Below are positions 10,075-19,110 of a DNA stretch of 64,000 nucleotides, piece after piece. Position 1 is the first letter of the stretch. Every line of letters begins with the position of its first letter. A program made the translations under genes and the position numbers. Location: NCBI RefSeq assembly GCF_036967205.1, contig NZ_CP146022.1, positions 3,906,001-3,970,000 of the forward strand, given 5' to 3'. The stretch is from Streptomyces sp. Q6 (GTDB taxonomy: Bacteria; Actinomycetota; Actinomycetes; Streptomycetales; Streptomycetaceae). Under the pieces are notes generated by a model that did not search any database, was not told where the DNA came from, and saw nothing but the letters and a program-made list of their open reading frames with translations.

Positions 10075-10755
10075 CTACGGCTCGAACTTGTAGCCCAGGC
10101 CGCGGACCGTCACCAGGTAGCGCGGCGCCCCCGGGTCCGGCTCGATCTTGGCGCGCAGGCGCTTCACGTGGACGTCGAGCGTCTTGGTGTCGCCCACGTA
10201 GTCGGCGCCCCAGACCCGGTCGATGAGCTGCATACGGGTCAGCACGCGGCCCGCGTTGCGCAGCAGCATCTCCAGCAGGTCGAACTCCTTCAGCGGGAGG
10301 TCGATCTTCGAGCCGGACACCGTCACCACGTGCCGGTCGACGTCCATCCGGACCGGGCCCGCCTCCAGGGCCTGCGGGGCGACCTCCTCGGGCTCCCCGC
10401 GACGGCGCAGGACGGCCCGGATGCGGGCCACCAGTTCGCGCGAGGAGAAGGGCTTGGTGACGTAGTCATCGGCTCCTATTTCGAGGCCGACGACCTTGTC
10501 GATCTCGCTGTCCTTCGCCGTCACCATGATCACGGGAACGTTGGAGCGGCCGCGCAGCTGGCGGCAGACCTCGGTGCCGGGCAGGCCCGGCAGCATCAGG
10601 TCGAGCAGGACGAGGTCGGCGCCGTTGCGCTCGAACTCGTCGAGGCCGTCCGGCCCGGTGGCCGCGATCGCGACCTCGAAGCCTTCCTTGCGGAGCATGT
10701 ACGACAGGGCGTCGGAGAAGGACTCTTCGTCCTCCACGACGAGCACTCGGGTCAC
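10075..10755 (-). CDS. phoP: Response regulator PhoP (phosphate control; RegX3-type)
   Basis: This 226-residue OmpR/PhoB-family regulator is the master phosphate-starvation activator and a repressor of antibiotic genes in Streptomyces. The receiver domain has the acidic pair ED at 8-9, phospho-acceptor Asp52 (VLLDLMLPG), Thr in MVTAKD and Lys in TKPFSSREL. The winged-helix domain follows (about 128-224; RVLTRMQLIDRVWG, then DVHVKRLRAKIE). The start is GTG 10755 with GGAGGT six bases upstream, overlapping the phoR stop. It is the ortholog of mycobacterial RegX3. Confidence 0.96.
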   Translation of the reverse strand: MTRVLVVEDEESFSDALSYMLRKEGFEVAIAATGPDGLDEFERNGADLVLLDLMLPGLPGTEVCRQLRGRSNVPVIMVTAKDSEIDKVVGLEIGADDYVTKPFSSRELVARIRAVLRRRGEPEEVAPQALEAGPVRMDVDRHVVTVSGSKIDLPLKEFDLLEMLLRNAGRVLTRMQLIDRVWGADYVGDTKTLDVHVKRLRAKIEPDPGAPRYLVTVRGLGYKFEP

Positions 10756-12080
10756 GGAAGGACCTCCGGGGCGGCAGGAATGGATGCGTATGCGGTTGTG
10801 TGGTCGGGCCCGTGTGCGTCGTCTTCGTCGCGTACGTTTCCGGAGCCTTCTGAGCTGTTGGTCTGAGGGGTGCCGCGGGGGGCGGCCGCCTCGGGCAGCC
10901 GCAGGGTGAACGTGGAGCCCTGTCCCTCCGAGCTCCACACGGTGACCTCCCCGCCGTGCGAGGCGGCCACGTGCTTGACGATGGCGAGGCCGAGGCCCGT
11001 GCCACCGGTGGCCCGCGAGCGGGCCGGGTCGACGCGGTAGAAGCGCTCGAAGATACGCTCCTTGTCCTTGTCGGAGATCCCGATGCCCTGGTCCGTGACG
11101 GCTATCTCCAGGAGGTCGCCGCCGGGTGCCGTGACCCGGCGGGCGGCTATCCCGACGCGGGTCCGGGCGGGTGAGTAGTTGACCGCGTTCTCGACGAGGT
11201 TGCCGAGGGCGGCGGCGAGCTGGCCGCGGTTGCCCCATACGTACAGGTCGGCGGTGCCGCCCGCCCGTCGCCCGCCACCATCCTGATCGGGCCCTGCGGG
11301 GGCCGCCACGCTCGTGGCCATGGTGATCTGCTTCGTCGCGGCGGGCTGGCGGCAGCGGTCGATGGCCTCGGCGACGAGTTCGTCGACGCGGACCGGCTCG
11401 GCGTCCTCCAGCGGGTCGTCGTTCTGCACCCGGGAGAGGTCGATGAGCTCCTGGACGAGGCTGGTCAGTCGGGTCGCCTCGATCTGCATGCGGCCGGCGA
11501 ACCGCTCGACGGCCTCGGGGTCGTCGGAGGCGTCCATGACAGCCTCGGAGAGCAGCGAGAGCGCGCCGACCGGGGTCTTGAGCTCATGGCTCACGTTCGC
11601 GACGAAGTCGCGTCGTACGGCCTCGATGCGCCGGGCCTCGGTGAGGTCCTCGACGAGGAGCAGCACGAGCCGGGAGCCCAGCGGGGCCACGCGCGCCGAC
11701 ACGGCGAGGGCGTCGCCCCGGCCGGTGCCGCGCCGCGGCAGGTCCAGCTCCACCTGGCGTATCTCGCCGTCGCGCCGGGTGTCGCGGGCCATCTGCAGCA
11801 TGGGTTCGACGGCGAGCTTCCCGCCGCGTACGAGTCCGAGGGCGTACGCCGCGGAGCTGGCCTTGACCACGCTGTCCGCCTCGTCGAGGACGACGGCGGA
11901 GGAGCGCAGCACGGACAGGACCGTGTCGACGCCGGGCGGCAGCACGGGGTCCGTGTGCAGAGAGGTGCGGGTGGGGCGTTTCTGGTCGCGTTCGCTCCAG
12001 CGAAACGCCAGCATGGCGATCACGCCGGTACACACTCCGGCGATCGCTGCCGCTGCGGCGACCGCCGCGTTCACGTCCAT
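10752..12080 (-). CDS. phoR: Sensor histidine kinase PhoR (SenX3-type)
   Basis: This 442-residue membrane sensor has one N-terminal TM segment (about 5-26), a PAS-like segment (about 50-150), HisKA with the phospho-acceptor in NVSHELKTP (His165), an N box (LGNLVENAVNYSP, about 290) and G boxes (DQGIGI and GTGLGLAIV). It phosphorylates PhoP. The stop overlaps the phoP start by 4 nt. Transcription diverges from phoU across a 196-bp region holding a PHO box, as in S. coelicolor, and PhoU is expected to modulate its activity. Confidence 0.96.
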   Translation of the reverse strand: MDVNAAVAAAAAIAGVCTGVIAMLAFRWSERDQKRPTRTSLHTDPVLPPGVDTVLSVLRSSAVVLDEADSVVKASSAAYALGLVRGGKLAVEPMLQMARDTRRDGEIRQVELDLPRRGTGRGDALAVSARVAPLGSRLVLLLVEDLTEARRIEAVRRDFVANVSHELKTPVGALSLLSEAVMDASDDPEAVERFAGRMQIEATRLTSLVQELIDLSRVQNDDPLEDAEPVRVDELVAEAIDRCRQPAATKQITMATSVAAPAGPDQDGGGRRAGGTADLYVWGNRGQLAAALGNLVENAVNYSPARTRVGIAARRVTAPGGDLLEIAVTDQGIGISDKDKERIFERFYRVDPARSRATGGTGLGLAIVKHVAASHGGEVTVWSSEGQGSTFTLRLPEAAAPRGTPQTNSSEGSGNVRDEDDAHGPDHTTAYASIPAAPEVLP

Positions 12081-12153
12081 GTCTTCAGGTTATGCGTGCG
12101 GAGCGGTTCCTCCACAGCCGTCCGGGTGGTCGCTCGAACACTCGTCGCCCAGA

Positions 12154-12186
12154 GTTCACCTTGGGTACGGTGCTGATTCACTTGGG
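12154..12186. promoter_or_regulatory. PHO box (PhoP direct-repeat operator) between phoR and phoU
   Basis: Three 11-bp units lie in register: GTTCACCTTGG (12154), a degenerate GTACGGTGCTG (12165) and ATTCACTTGGG (12176). GTTCACC-like cores 22 bp apart with 11-bp phasing match the PhoP operator known from the Streptomyces phoU-phoRP bidirectional promoter. This implies autoactivation of phoRP and phoU. Confidence 0.75.
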
Positions 12187-12276
12187 GTGCCGGAACCCGA
12201 CGCGTACAGGGCCGAACGTGGGACCGTGGGCGCAGCAGCGCCGCACCGGAAGACCCCGTACGAGAGGGAACGTCGT

Positions 12277-12960
12277 ATGCGTGACGCGTACCACGAGGAA
12301 CTGGACTCGATCGGCGAGGGCCTGGTCGAGATGGCCCGCCTTGTCGGGTCGGCGATCGGGCGCGCCACCACGGCCATGCTCGACGCCGACCTGAAGCTGG
12401 CCGAGACCGTGATCGCCGCCGACCAGCGGGTGGACGATCTTCAGCACGAACTGGAGGCGCGGGCCATAGCCCTGCTCGCCCGGCAGCAGCCGGTGGCGAC
12501 CGATCTGCGGATCGTCGTCACCTCGCTGCGGATGAGCGCGGACCTGGAGAGGAGCGGCGACCTCGCCCAGCACGTCGCCAAGCTGGCCCGGCTGCGGTTC
12601 CCCGAGCGGGCCGTGCCGCACGACCTGCACGCGACGATCCTGGAGATGGGCCAGCTCGCGCAGCGCCTGATGGCGAAGGCGGCGGAGGTCATCATCACCA
12701 AGGACGTCGATCTGGCGATGCAGCTGGAGCAGGACGACGACGAGATGGACCTGCTGCACCGCACGCTCTTCCAGCACCTGATGGACGAGAAGTGGAAGCA
12801 CGGCATCGAGACGGCGGTCGACGTGACGCTGCTCGGCCGCTACTACGAGCGCTTCGCCGACCACGCGGTCTCGGTCGCCAAGCGCGTCGTCTATCTGGTG
12901 ACGGGCGAGCACGCGGACGACGTACAGGCGTCGGCGGCCGCGGCCGCCGAGGGAGCCTGA
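12277..12960 (+). CDS. phoU: Phosphate signalling protein PhoU
   Basis: This 227-residue all-helical protein has two PhoU repeats (about 1-110 and 115-215) and conserved acidic metal-binding patches (SADLERSGDLAQHVA about 88-102; RYYERFADHAVSVAKR about 188-203). It links phosphate transporter state to PhoR. An Ala-rich tail (ASAAAAAEGA) ends the protein. ATG 12277 follows AGAGGGAAC. It is transcribed divergently from phoRP and followed by a perfect terminator hairpin. Confidence 0.95.
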   Translation: MRDAYHEELDSIGEGLVEMARLVGSAIGRATTAMLDADLKLAETVIAADQRVDDLQHELEARAIALLARQQPVATDLRIVVTSLRMSADLERSGDLAQHVAKLARLRFPERAVPHDLHATILEMGQLAQRLMAKAAEVIITKDVDLAMQLEQDDDEMDLLHRTLFQHLMDEKWKHGIETAVDVTLLGRYYERFADHAVSVAKRVVYLVTGEHADDVQASAAAAAEGA

Positions 12961-12973
12961 CACCCGCGCGTAC

Positions 12974-13012
12974 GCGAGGGCCCCGCACGGTCGCGCCGTG
13001 CGGGGCCCTCGC
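12974..13012. terminator. 17-bp perfect-stem terminator after phoU
   Basis: The stem 12974-12990 pairs with 12996-13012 around a 5-nt loop. It begins 14 bp after the phoU stop and 10 bp before the convergent Cys-rich gene's stop, so it can serve both. Confidence 0.85.
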
Positions 13013-13022
13013 GCGTCTCGCG

Positions 13023-13187
13023 TCAGCCGCAGCAGCCGCCGCACTGGCAGGGCGCGCCCGACTGGCAGCCGCAGCCACACCCCGAGCCGCATCCACAGGC
13101 TCCGAGCAGCACCAACTGCGGTATCTGACGGCTCACTTCAACGGGGGCTTCTGGCGTCTGGTCGGGCCTGGGGGACTCGGCAGCCAT
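13023..13187 (-). CDS. Tiny cysteine-rich, metallothionein-like protein
   Basis: A 54-residue protein. The first 30 residues are unremarkable and hydrophilic to amphipathic. The last 24 residues hold ten cysteines in CG, CGC and CC patterns (ACGCGSGCGCGC, then CQCGGCCG), a plausible soft-metal cluster or redox site. ATG 13187 has GGAGGG at good spacing, supporting real translation. It is convergent with phoU. The function is unknown; metallothionein-like describes composition, not demonstrated homology. A modified-peptide precursor is conceivable, but no maturation genes are adjacent. Confidence 0.75.
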   Translation of the reverse strand: MAAESPRPDQTPEAPVEVSRQIPQLVLLGACGCGSGCGCGCQSGAPCQCGGCCG

Positions 13188-13501
13188 CGGTTTTCCCTCC
13201 TCGGTGGCCTCCGCGATGGAGTACCTCTCCCATTTGATGCCCAGGGGGGTGGGCGCATCAACGGCGCACATGTGCGCGGGAGTCGGCGACCGCGCCCGCG
13301 GCCGCGCGTCCCGGCCGCGCGGCCACCGTCTCTCCCTGGTCACTCCCCTCCCTGGCAAACCCCCTCCCCATCAGGCAACTTCGTGCCTTACGCTGCGCGA
13401 TGGCAGCCGCGCCCCCGGGCCGTCGCAAGGCAACCGGGGCGTCGCGCGGCGCCCTCGTCTCCCGGCTGTCCGCCGGGATCTCTGTGTGGGGGTTCATACC
13501 T
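13188..13501. other. 314-bp intergenic region
   Basis: It separates the divergent Cys-rich gene and the secreted-protein gene. The open frame from 13400 is continuous with the downstream gene, so an upstream start there is possible. The 13502 GTG is preferred because it begins exactly at a signal peptide. No hairpin or repeat was identified. Confidence 0.4.
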
Positions 13502-15451
13502 GTGCGTAAGCGCAGCATTTCCACCGCGGCAGCGCTCGCGGTCCTTGTCGGTTCGGTGGCGTTGAGCGCCGCCGCGACCGGCTCCGCCTCGGCCGACATC
13601 GTGTCCGTCCGCTCGTCCGGCGGCATCGTCGTGAACGGGGCGCAGCGCCGGGTGTTCGTCGGCGACCGCGCGGACGGCCGGATCGTGGCCGCCGACTACG
13701 CGGGCAGCGTGGTCGACTCGGTGAGCGGTCTGCCGCTCGTCACGGACCTCGCGCTGTCCGACGACGGGGCGACGCTCTACGCCACGCTCCCCGGCGCCCA
13801 CGAGATCGTGGCGCTGTCCACGGCCACGCTGGACGTCACCGCCCGGTACCCGGTCGCGGCGGCCGCCGGTCCCGATCACGTCGCCTTCACCGCCGGAAAG
13901 CTGTGGTTCACGCACAGCGGCCGCCAGGGACCCACCATCGGGTCGCTGGACCCGGCTTCCGGGACGGTCGCCCTCGACCGGCTTCCGGCGGACGCCGCCC
14001 TGTTCGGTCAGCTGAAGATCGACGCCGACCCGGGCCGACCCGGGACGCTCGCCCTCAGCGTCGTGGGCAACGGGGCGCACCAGGCCGCCGTGGTCGATGT
14101 CTCCGGGGCCGTGCCCGAGTTCACCGCTCGCACCGACGCCCTGATGAGCGCGGACCTGTGGGACATCGACCTGATTCCCGGCGCTCCGCAGGTCCTCGCC
14201 AACGGGTACCAACGGGCCGACTACGCGAGCGGGTCCTTCACCGACGCCGGCGCCTTTCCGGCCGCCCGCGCCGCCGACGTCGCGCCGAACGGCCTCGTCG
14301 CCCAGGCCACCGGCGACCGGGTCGCCGTCTTCCGGCCCGGCTCGACGCAGGCGCTGCACACGTACGAGACCGGCTCCATCAACCCGCAGGACGACCTCGG
14401 CATCCCCGGCCGGGACGAACTCGCGTGGGCCCCGGACTCCTCCCGGATCTTCGCGCTGGTCCCTTCCGGCACCAACGTCCACACGCTCAAGGTCCTGACC
14501 GACCCCACGCTCAGCAATCCCACCCTCACGGTCAACGCCCCCTCGACCGCCACCCGCGGCAAGGAGATCACCGTGACCGGGACGGCCACCGCGAGCGTGC
14601 CGCTGCCGGCCGGCACCACGCTGAGCGTCACCCGTGTCGACGTGGAGAGCCCCGGCGGCAAGGCGCTCCCCTCCGCCACCGTCGGCGCCGACGGCTCGTA
14701 CCACTTCACCGATGTGCCGCCGGCCGGCGGCACGGTCACCTACCGGGTGGCGTACGCGGGCGACGCGGACCACCTTCCGGCCACCGCGTCCGACCAGGTC
14801 TCCATCGCGCGTACGACACCGTCCCTGTCGCTCAACAAGAACGGCAACGTCTACGCGTACGGCACGGACGTCTCCTTCACCGCGCACCTCGGCACGACGT
14901 ACAAGAACCGCACCGTGGAGATCTGGGCGAACCCGTACGGCGGCGACCGCCCGGACAAGCTCGTCAAGTCCGGGACGGTCAACTCCAGCGGGAACTTCTC
15001 CGCGACGGTCGACATGACCCGGGACACCGTCGTCACCGCGGTCTTCGCGGGTGACGGGCGCACCGCCTCGAAGTCCGTGAAGTCGACGGCGTACGCGCGC
15101 GTGAAGGTGTCCATGGCCGTCTCCAAGCACTACAGGACAGGCGCGATCGGGACGCACACGTACTACTGGTTCCACAAGGACACCAACCCGCTGCTCACCA
15201 CGAAGATGAGCTACTACCCGAAGCGGGACCAGTACTTCCAGCTCCAGGTCTACGTGGACCGCCACTGGGTGGGACGCAACTCTTCCTGGATCGAGCTGAA
15301 GTCCGACGGCACTTCGGTGGCACGAACCGGCGCCGCGGGCACGTCCGGTGTGAAGGCGCGGGTCCGCTCGTCGTACATCAACGCCTCGTCCGGCGACAAC
15401 GTCAACACGACGACGTACGGCTCGTGGAAGTACCTGTACTGGTCCAACTGA
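13502..15451 (+). CDS. Secreted protein: beta-propeller-like N-terminus plus Ig-like repeats
   Basis: The 649-residue product has a clear Sec signal peptide (VRKRSIST, hydrophobic stretch, cleavage after ATGSASA). Residues about 35-335 contain repeated YVTN/propeller-like units ([57 protein letters not shown]). Residues about 345-440 and 445-525 are Ig-like/bacterial Ig repeats ([34 protein letters not shown]). The last 120 residues are rich in Lys, Tyr and Trp and unlike the rest. It is probably a cell-surface or extracellular binding protein. The start is chosen at GTG because it abuts the signal peptide; an upstream ATG (13400) would add 34 residues. Confidence 0.85.
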   Translation: MRKRSISTAAALAVLVGSVALSAAATGSASADIVSVRSSGGIVVNGAQRRVFVGDRADGRIVAADYAGSVVDSVSGLPLVTDLALSDDGATLYATLPGAHEIVALSTATLDVTARYPVAAAAGPDHVAFTAGKLWFTHSGRQGPTIGSLDPASGTVALDRLPADAALFGQLKIDADPGRPGTLALSVVGNGAHQAAVVDVSGAVPEFTARTDALMSADLWDIDLIPGAPQVLANGYQRADYASGSFTDAGAFPAARAADVAPNGLVAQATGDRVAVFRPGSTQALHTYETGSINPQDDLGIPGRDELAWAPDSSRIFALVPSGTNVHTLKVLTDPTLSNPTLTVNAPSTATRGKEITVTGTATASVPLPAGTTLSVTRVDVESPGGKALPSATVGADGSYHFTDVPPAGGTVTYRVAYAGDADHLPATASDQVSIARTTPSLSLNKNGNVYAYGTDVSFTAHLGTTYKNRTVEIWANPYGGDRPDKLVKSGTVNSSGNFSATVDMTRDTVVTAVFAGDGRTASKSVKSTAYARVKVSMAVSKHYRTGAIGTHTYYWFHKDTNPLLTTKMSYYPKRDQYFQLQVYVDRHWVGRNSSWIELKSDGTSVARTGAAGTSGVKARVRSSYINASSGDNVNTTTYGSWKYLYWSN

Positions 15452-15476
15452 CCCCACGGACGGTTACGTTGGCGCC

Positions 15477-15998
15477 ATGACTGACGTGATCGTCCTCAAC
15501 GGGGGTTCCAGCTCGGGCAAGTCGGGCATCGCCCGCTGCCTCCAGCATCTGCTGCTGCCGGAGTCATGGCTGACGCTCGGCGTCGACACGCTCGTCGACG
15601 CCCTGCCGGCGGCCGGGGGCGGGATCGACTTCGGGGCCGACGGATCCGTGTCCGTCGGCCCCGCTTTCCGTCGGGCGGAGGAGGCCTGGGCCGTGGGCGT
15701 CGCGGCGATGGCCGCGGCAGGGGCGAAGGTGATCGTCGACGAGGTGTTCCTGGGCGGCCCGCACTCACAGGCCCGCTGGTCCAAGGCGCTCGACGGACTC
15801 GACGTGCTCTGGGTCGGGGTGCGCTGCGACGCGCGGACGGCGGCGGGGCGCGAGGTGGCGCGCGGGAACCGGGTGCCCGGGATGGCCGCGTCGCAGGCCG
15901 AGTCGGTGCACCAGGGCGTCACGTACGACCTGGTCGTCGACACGACGCGGGCCGAATCCCTGGCGTGCGCCCGGGAGATCGCGGCCCGCGTGCGCTGA
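15477..15998 (+). CDS. Chloramphenicol phosphotransferase-like P-loop kinase
   Basis: This 173-residue small P-loop kinase has the Walker A GGSSSGKS (about 8-15), the [10 protein letters not shown] segment (Asp base as in CPT) and an EVFLGG element after VIVDE, in the layout of chloramphenicol 3-O-phosphotransferase of S. venezuelae. Many Streptomyces carry such paralogs of unknown substrate, so resistance is not proven. It starts 25 bp after the secreted-protein stop and is convergent with the deaminase gene (2-bp gap). Confidence 0.85.
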   Translation: MTDVIVLNGGSSSGKSGIARCLQHLLLPESWLTLGVDTLVDALPAAGGGIDFGADGSVSVGPAFRRAEEAWAVGVAAMAAAGAKVIVDEVFLGGPHSQARWSKALDGLDVLWVGVRCDARTAAGREVARGNRVPGMAASQAESVHQGVTYDLVVDTTRAESLACAREIAARVR

Positions 15999-16000
15999 CC

Positions 16001-16432
16001 TCAGTCGGCGTCGAGCTGGTGGTCGGCCCAGACGTACGTCTCGGGCAGCAGCTCGGCGACGGGCACGGCACGCAGGGCGTCCGCCGGACCGACGATGACG
16101 TTGATGTGCGGGAAGTAGTCGAGCAGCGCCTGCCGGCACCGCCCGCACGGCGGAATCACCCCGCGCTCCCGGTCCCCCACGGCGACGATCGTCTCCAGCT
16201 CGTACGCGCCCTGCGCGGCGGCGGCCCCGATGACGACCAGCTCGGCGCAGGGCCCGCCGGTGAAGTGGTACGCGTTCACCCCGCTCACGATCCGCCCGTC
16301 CCGGTCCCGGGCGGCGGACGCGACGGTGTGGTTGTCACCGCGACACCGGGTCCGGGCGATGTCGGCGGCGACGTCGACGAGCTCGCGGTCGATGTCGTCG
16401 GTACGGGGCGGATGAGGCTGCTGAATCGTCAC
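16001..16432 (-). CDS. Cytidine deaminase-fold protein closely resembling blasticidin-S deaminase
   Basis: This 143-residue zinc deaminase has the catalytic signatures CAE (GGPCAELVV) and PCGRCRQ. The segments NAYHFTGGPCAELVVIG, PPCGRCRQALLD and ELLPETYVW resemble, from memory, fungal and bacterial blasticidin S deaminases (BSD, BSR) rather than housekeeping CDA. It is therefore likely to deaminate a cytosyl nucleoside antibiotic or cytidine. GTG 16432 (VTIQQPH) is chosen; an upstream ATG at 16501 would add a poorly conserved 23-residue leader. Nothing nearby suggests a nucleoside antibiotic cluster, so a stand-alone self-protection or salvage role is inferred. Confidence 0.85.
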   Translation of the reverse strand: MTIQQPHPPRTDDIDRELVDVAADIARTRCRGDNHTVASAARDRDGRIVSGVNAYHFTGGPCAELVVIGAAAAQGAYELETIVAVGDRERGVIPPCGRCRQALLDYFPHINVIVGPADALRAVPVAELLPETYVWADHQLDAD

Positions 16433-16500
16433 CCCCCGAAAATGCCATGCGCGGGGAGCTGCCGGGAAGGGGCGCCGGGTCGCGGCGTACGTCAGCGACA

Positions 16501-16537
16501 AGCCCCCTGCTCACGGACACTCCGCGAGCAGGGGGCT
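16501..16537. terminator. 12-bp stem terminator after gpmA
   Basis: AGCCCCCTGCTC (16501-16512) pairs perfectly with GAGCAGGGGGCT (16526-16537) around a 13-nt loop. It lies 14 bp downstream of the gpmA stop on the minus strand. Confidence 0.75.
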
Positions 16538-16550
16538 CAGAGCGTGGGGC

Positions 16551-17312
16551 TTACTTCTTCTTGCCCTGGTTCTTGACCGCCTCGATCGCCGCCGCGGCCG
16601 CGTCCGGGTCCAGGTACGTGCCGCCCGCCTTCAGCGGCTTGAAGTCGGCGTCCAGTTCGTACGAGAGCGGGATGCCGGTCGGGATGTTCAGGCCCGCGAT
16701 GTCGGCGTCCGAGATGCCGTCGAGGTGCTTGACCAGGGCGCGGAGGCTGTTGCCGTGGGCCGCGACCAGGACCGTCCTGCCCGTCAGGAGGTCGGGGACG
16801 ATGCCGTCGAACCAGTACGGGAGCATGCGGACGACGACGTCCTTCAGGCACTCCGTCTGGGGACGCAGCTCCGGCGGGAGCGTCGCGTAGCGCGGGTCGG
16901 AGAACTGCGAGTACTCGGCGTCGCGGTCCAGCGCCGGCGGCGGGGTGTCGTAGGAGCGGCGCCACAGCATGAACTGCTCCTCGCCGAACTCCGCGAGGGT
17001 CTGCGCCTTGTCCTTGCCCTGGAGGGCGCCGTAGTGGCGCTCGTTCAGGCGCCACGAGCGGTGCACGGGGATCCAGTGGCGGTCCGCGGACTCCAGAGCG
17101 AGCTGCGCGGTGCGGATCGCGCGCTTCTGGAGCGACGTGTGGACCACGTCGGGGAGCAGGCCGGCGTCCTTCAGCAGCTCACCGCCGCGGACCGCCTCCT
17201 TCTCGCCCTTCTCGTTCAGGTTGACGTCCACCCAGCCGGTGAACAGGTTCTTCGCGTTCCACTCGCTCTCGCCGTGACGGAGGAGGATCAGCTTGTACGG
17301 TGCGTCGGCCAT
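16551..17312 (-). CDS. gpmA: 2,3-bisphosphoglycerate-dependent phosphoglycerate mutase
   Basis: This glycolytic enzyme interconverts 3- and 2-phosphoglycerate. The 253 residues begin [19 protein letters not shown] with the phospho-histidine RHGE motif (about 12-15). [14 protein letters not shown] and the second catalytic His ([11 protein letters not shown], about 188) follow, with a Lys-rich tail (KNQGKKK). ATG 17312 is preferred over the upstream in-frame ATG. The mshA-YbjN-gpmA neighbourhood is shared with mycobacteria. Confidence 0.97.
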   Translation of the reverse strand: MADAPYKLILLRHGESEWNAKNLFTGWVDVNLNEKGEKEAVRGGELLKDAGLLPDVVHTSLQKRAIRTAQLALESADRHWIPVHRSWRLNERHYGALQGKDKAQTLAEFGEEQFMLWRRSYDTPPPALDRDAEYSQFSDPRYATLPPELRPQTECLKDVVVRMLPYWFDGIVPDLLTGRTVLVAAHGNSLRALVKHLDGISDADIAGLNIPTGIPLSYELDADFKPLKAGGTYLDPDAAAAAIEAVKNQGKKK

Positions 17313-17447
17313 GGCCCCGAGCCTAATCCACGGCTCTCGTCCTCGCCGATTGACGGTGGTCGTCAATTGATTGGCGCGCACGATTACCCGGGTCGTAAGT
17401 TACGTAAACCTGCCGCACCACTTACACCACCCCCGGGGGATGCACCC

Positions 17448-18725
17448 ATGTCAGTCGCCTCGCTCAGACGTGCCGCCGAGGAGTCCGTCTCCGGGCTGCC
17501 GAGGGAGTTCTGGTGGCTGTGGACGAGCACCCTCGTGAACCGGCTGGGCGGCTTCGTCCTCACCTTCCTCGCGCTGTACCTGACCGCCGCGCGCGGCTTC
17601 TCGGCCGCGTACGCCGGTCTCGTCGCCTCGCTCATCGGGCTCGGCGGCGTCATCGCGTCGATGGTCGGCGGGGTGCTCGCCGACCGGGTCGGGCGGCGGC
17701 CCACGCTGCTCGGCGCGCAGCTGGCCACCGCCGCGACCGTCGCCGTCCTGGCCTTCGTGCGCGACCCGGTCTCGATCGCCGTCACCGGCTTCGCGCTCGG
17801 GCTCGCCTCGAACGCGTCGCGGCCCGCGATCCAGGCGATGATGGCCGACATCGTGCGCCCCGAGGACCGGGTGCGGGCCTTCTCGCTCAACTACTGGGCG
17901 ATCAACCTGGGGTTCGCGGTCTCGTCCGTGTACGCCGGTTTCCTCGTCGCCCAGAGCTACACGCTGGGCTTCCTCGTCGAGGCGGCCATGACCCTGGCGT
18001 GCGCCTGCGTCGTCTTCGTGAAGGTCAAGGAGTCGCGTCCGTCCGGCGGCGGGCCGGTTCCCGGGCAGCGATCGGCCGTCACCATGGGGACGGTGCTGCG
18101 CGACCGGCGCTTCATGCTCATGGTCGGCCTGTCGTTCCTGGTCGCCGTCGTCTTCACGCAGAGCTCGGTCGGGCTGCCGATCGTCATGGGCGAGAACGGG
18201 TTCTCCAGCGCGGACGTGGGGCTCGTCGCCGCCGTGAACGGTGTCGTGATCGTGGCGCTCCAGATCCCGTTGACCCGGTTCATCGAGCGCCGCGACCCCG
18301 GCCGGCTGCTCGCCGTCTCCTCGCTCCTCATCGGCTACGGATTCGCGCTCACCGCCTTCGCCGGATCGCTGGCCGCGTACGCCCTCACGGTGATCGTCTG
18401 GACGCTCGGCGAGATGGTCAACGCGCCGACCCAGTCCGGTCTCGTCGCCCGCCTCTCCCCCGCCGAGGGACGCGGCCGCTACCAGGGCGTCTACACGATG
18501 TCGTGGTCGGCGGCGGCGCTCGTCGCCCCGCTCGCGGGCGGCTGGGTCCTCGACTCGGCGGGCGCGGGCTGGCTGTGGGCGGGGTGCGCGGCGCTCGGCA
18601 CGGTGACCGCGGCCGGGTACCGGGTCCTGATGCGAGCACTGCCCGCGCAGGAGTCGAAGCCGTCGCAGCAGACCGCCGCCCCGGCGGACGCACCGACGGC
18701 CGCCGCGACGGGCCAGGCGGCCTGA
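17448..18725 (+). CDS. MFS transporter
   Basis: The 425-residue integral membrane protein has about 12 TM helices. MFS signatures include the cytoplasmic loop 2-3 motif GGVLADRVGRRPTLL (about 83-97) and a second-half loop FIERRDPGRLL. The GEMVNAPTQSGLVARLSPAEGRGRYQG segment is typical of the DHA1 drug/multidrug group. The substrate is unknown. It is divergent from gpmA; ATG 17448 lies in a short leader with no strong Shine-Dalgarno. Confidence 0.9.
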   Translation: MSVASLRRAAEESVSGLPREFWWLWTSTLVNRLGGFVLTFLALYLTAARGFSAAYAGLVASLIGLGGVIASMVGGVLADRVGRRPTLLGAQLATAATVAVLAFVRDPVSIAVTGFALGLASNASRPAIQAMMADIVRPEDRVRAFSLNYWAINLGFAVSSVYAGFLVAQSYTLGFLVEAAMTLACACVVFVKVKESRPSGGGPVPGQRSAVTMGTVLRDRRFMLMVGLSFLVAVVFTQSSVGLPIVMGENGFSSADVGLVAAVNGVVIVALQIPLTRFIERRDPGRLLAVSSLLIGYGFALTAFAGSLAAYALTVIVWTLGEMVNAPTQSGLVARLSPAEGRGRYQGVYTMSWSAAALVAPLAGGWVLDSAGAGWLWAGCAALGTVTAAGYRVLMRALPAQESKPSQQTAAPADAPTAAATGQAA

Positions 18726-18834
18726 CGACGTCCTCGTCGTCAGGCCTGTCGGCCCGGGTCCGCCGCCGGGCATCGCGAGCCCCGGCCCGAACCGCCCCGC
18801 GTGGGCGGGCAGTTCGGCGGGTACGGGACCATAC

Positions 18835-19110
18835 ATGCCCGAATCCCCGAGGAGCACGAGGACCGACGAGCCACCCAGAACGCTGGTGGGCGGGGTCGAG
18901 GTCGACGTGCCCAACAACATCCCGGCGATCCGTGCGGCGCTCGATCCGAAGCGCCGCACGGAGTTCGACAAGGCCATCAACGCCGCCGGGGTCGACCAGA
19001 TCCACGCCGTGATGCGGCACTGGATGCTGGAGGCCGTGCCCGACCCGGAGGCCGACGCGATCCTCGCCCGGCTCGCCCGCGACGAGGCGGAGAGGCGGGG
19101 CACGGCTTGA
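18835..19110 (+). CDS. Antitoxin-like small protein (DUF6247-like)
   Basis: A 91-residue acidic/helical protein with VPNNIPAIRAALDPKRRTEFDKAINAAG and HAVMRHWMLEAVPDPEADAILARL. It resembles small actinobacterial proteins encoded just before RelE/ParE-like toxins (DUF6247 by recall). The downstream gene overlaps its TGA as TTGA, giving a compact two-gene unit typical of type II toxin-antitoxin loci. Confidence 0.7.
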   Translation: MPESPRSTRTDEPPRTLVGGVEVDVPNNIPAIRAALDPKRRTEFDKAINAAGVDQIHAVMRHWMLEAVPDPEADAILARLARDEAERRGTA

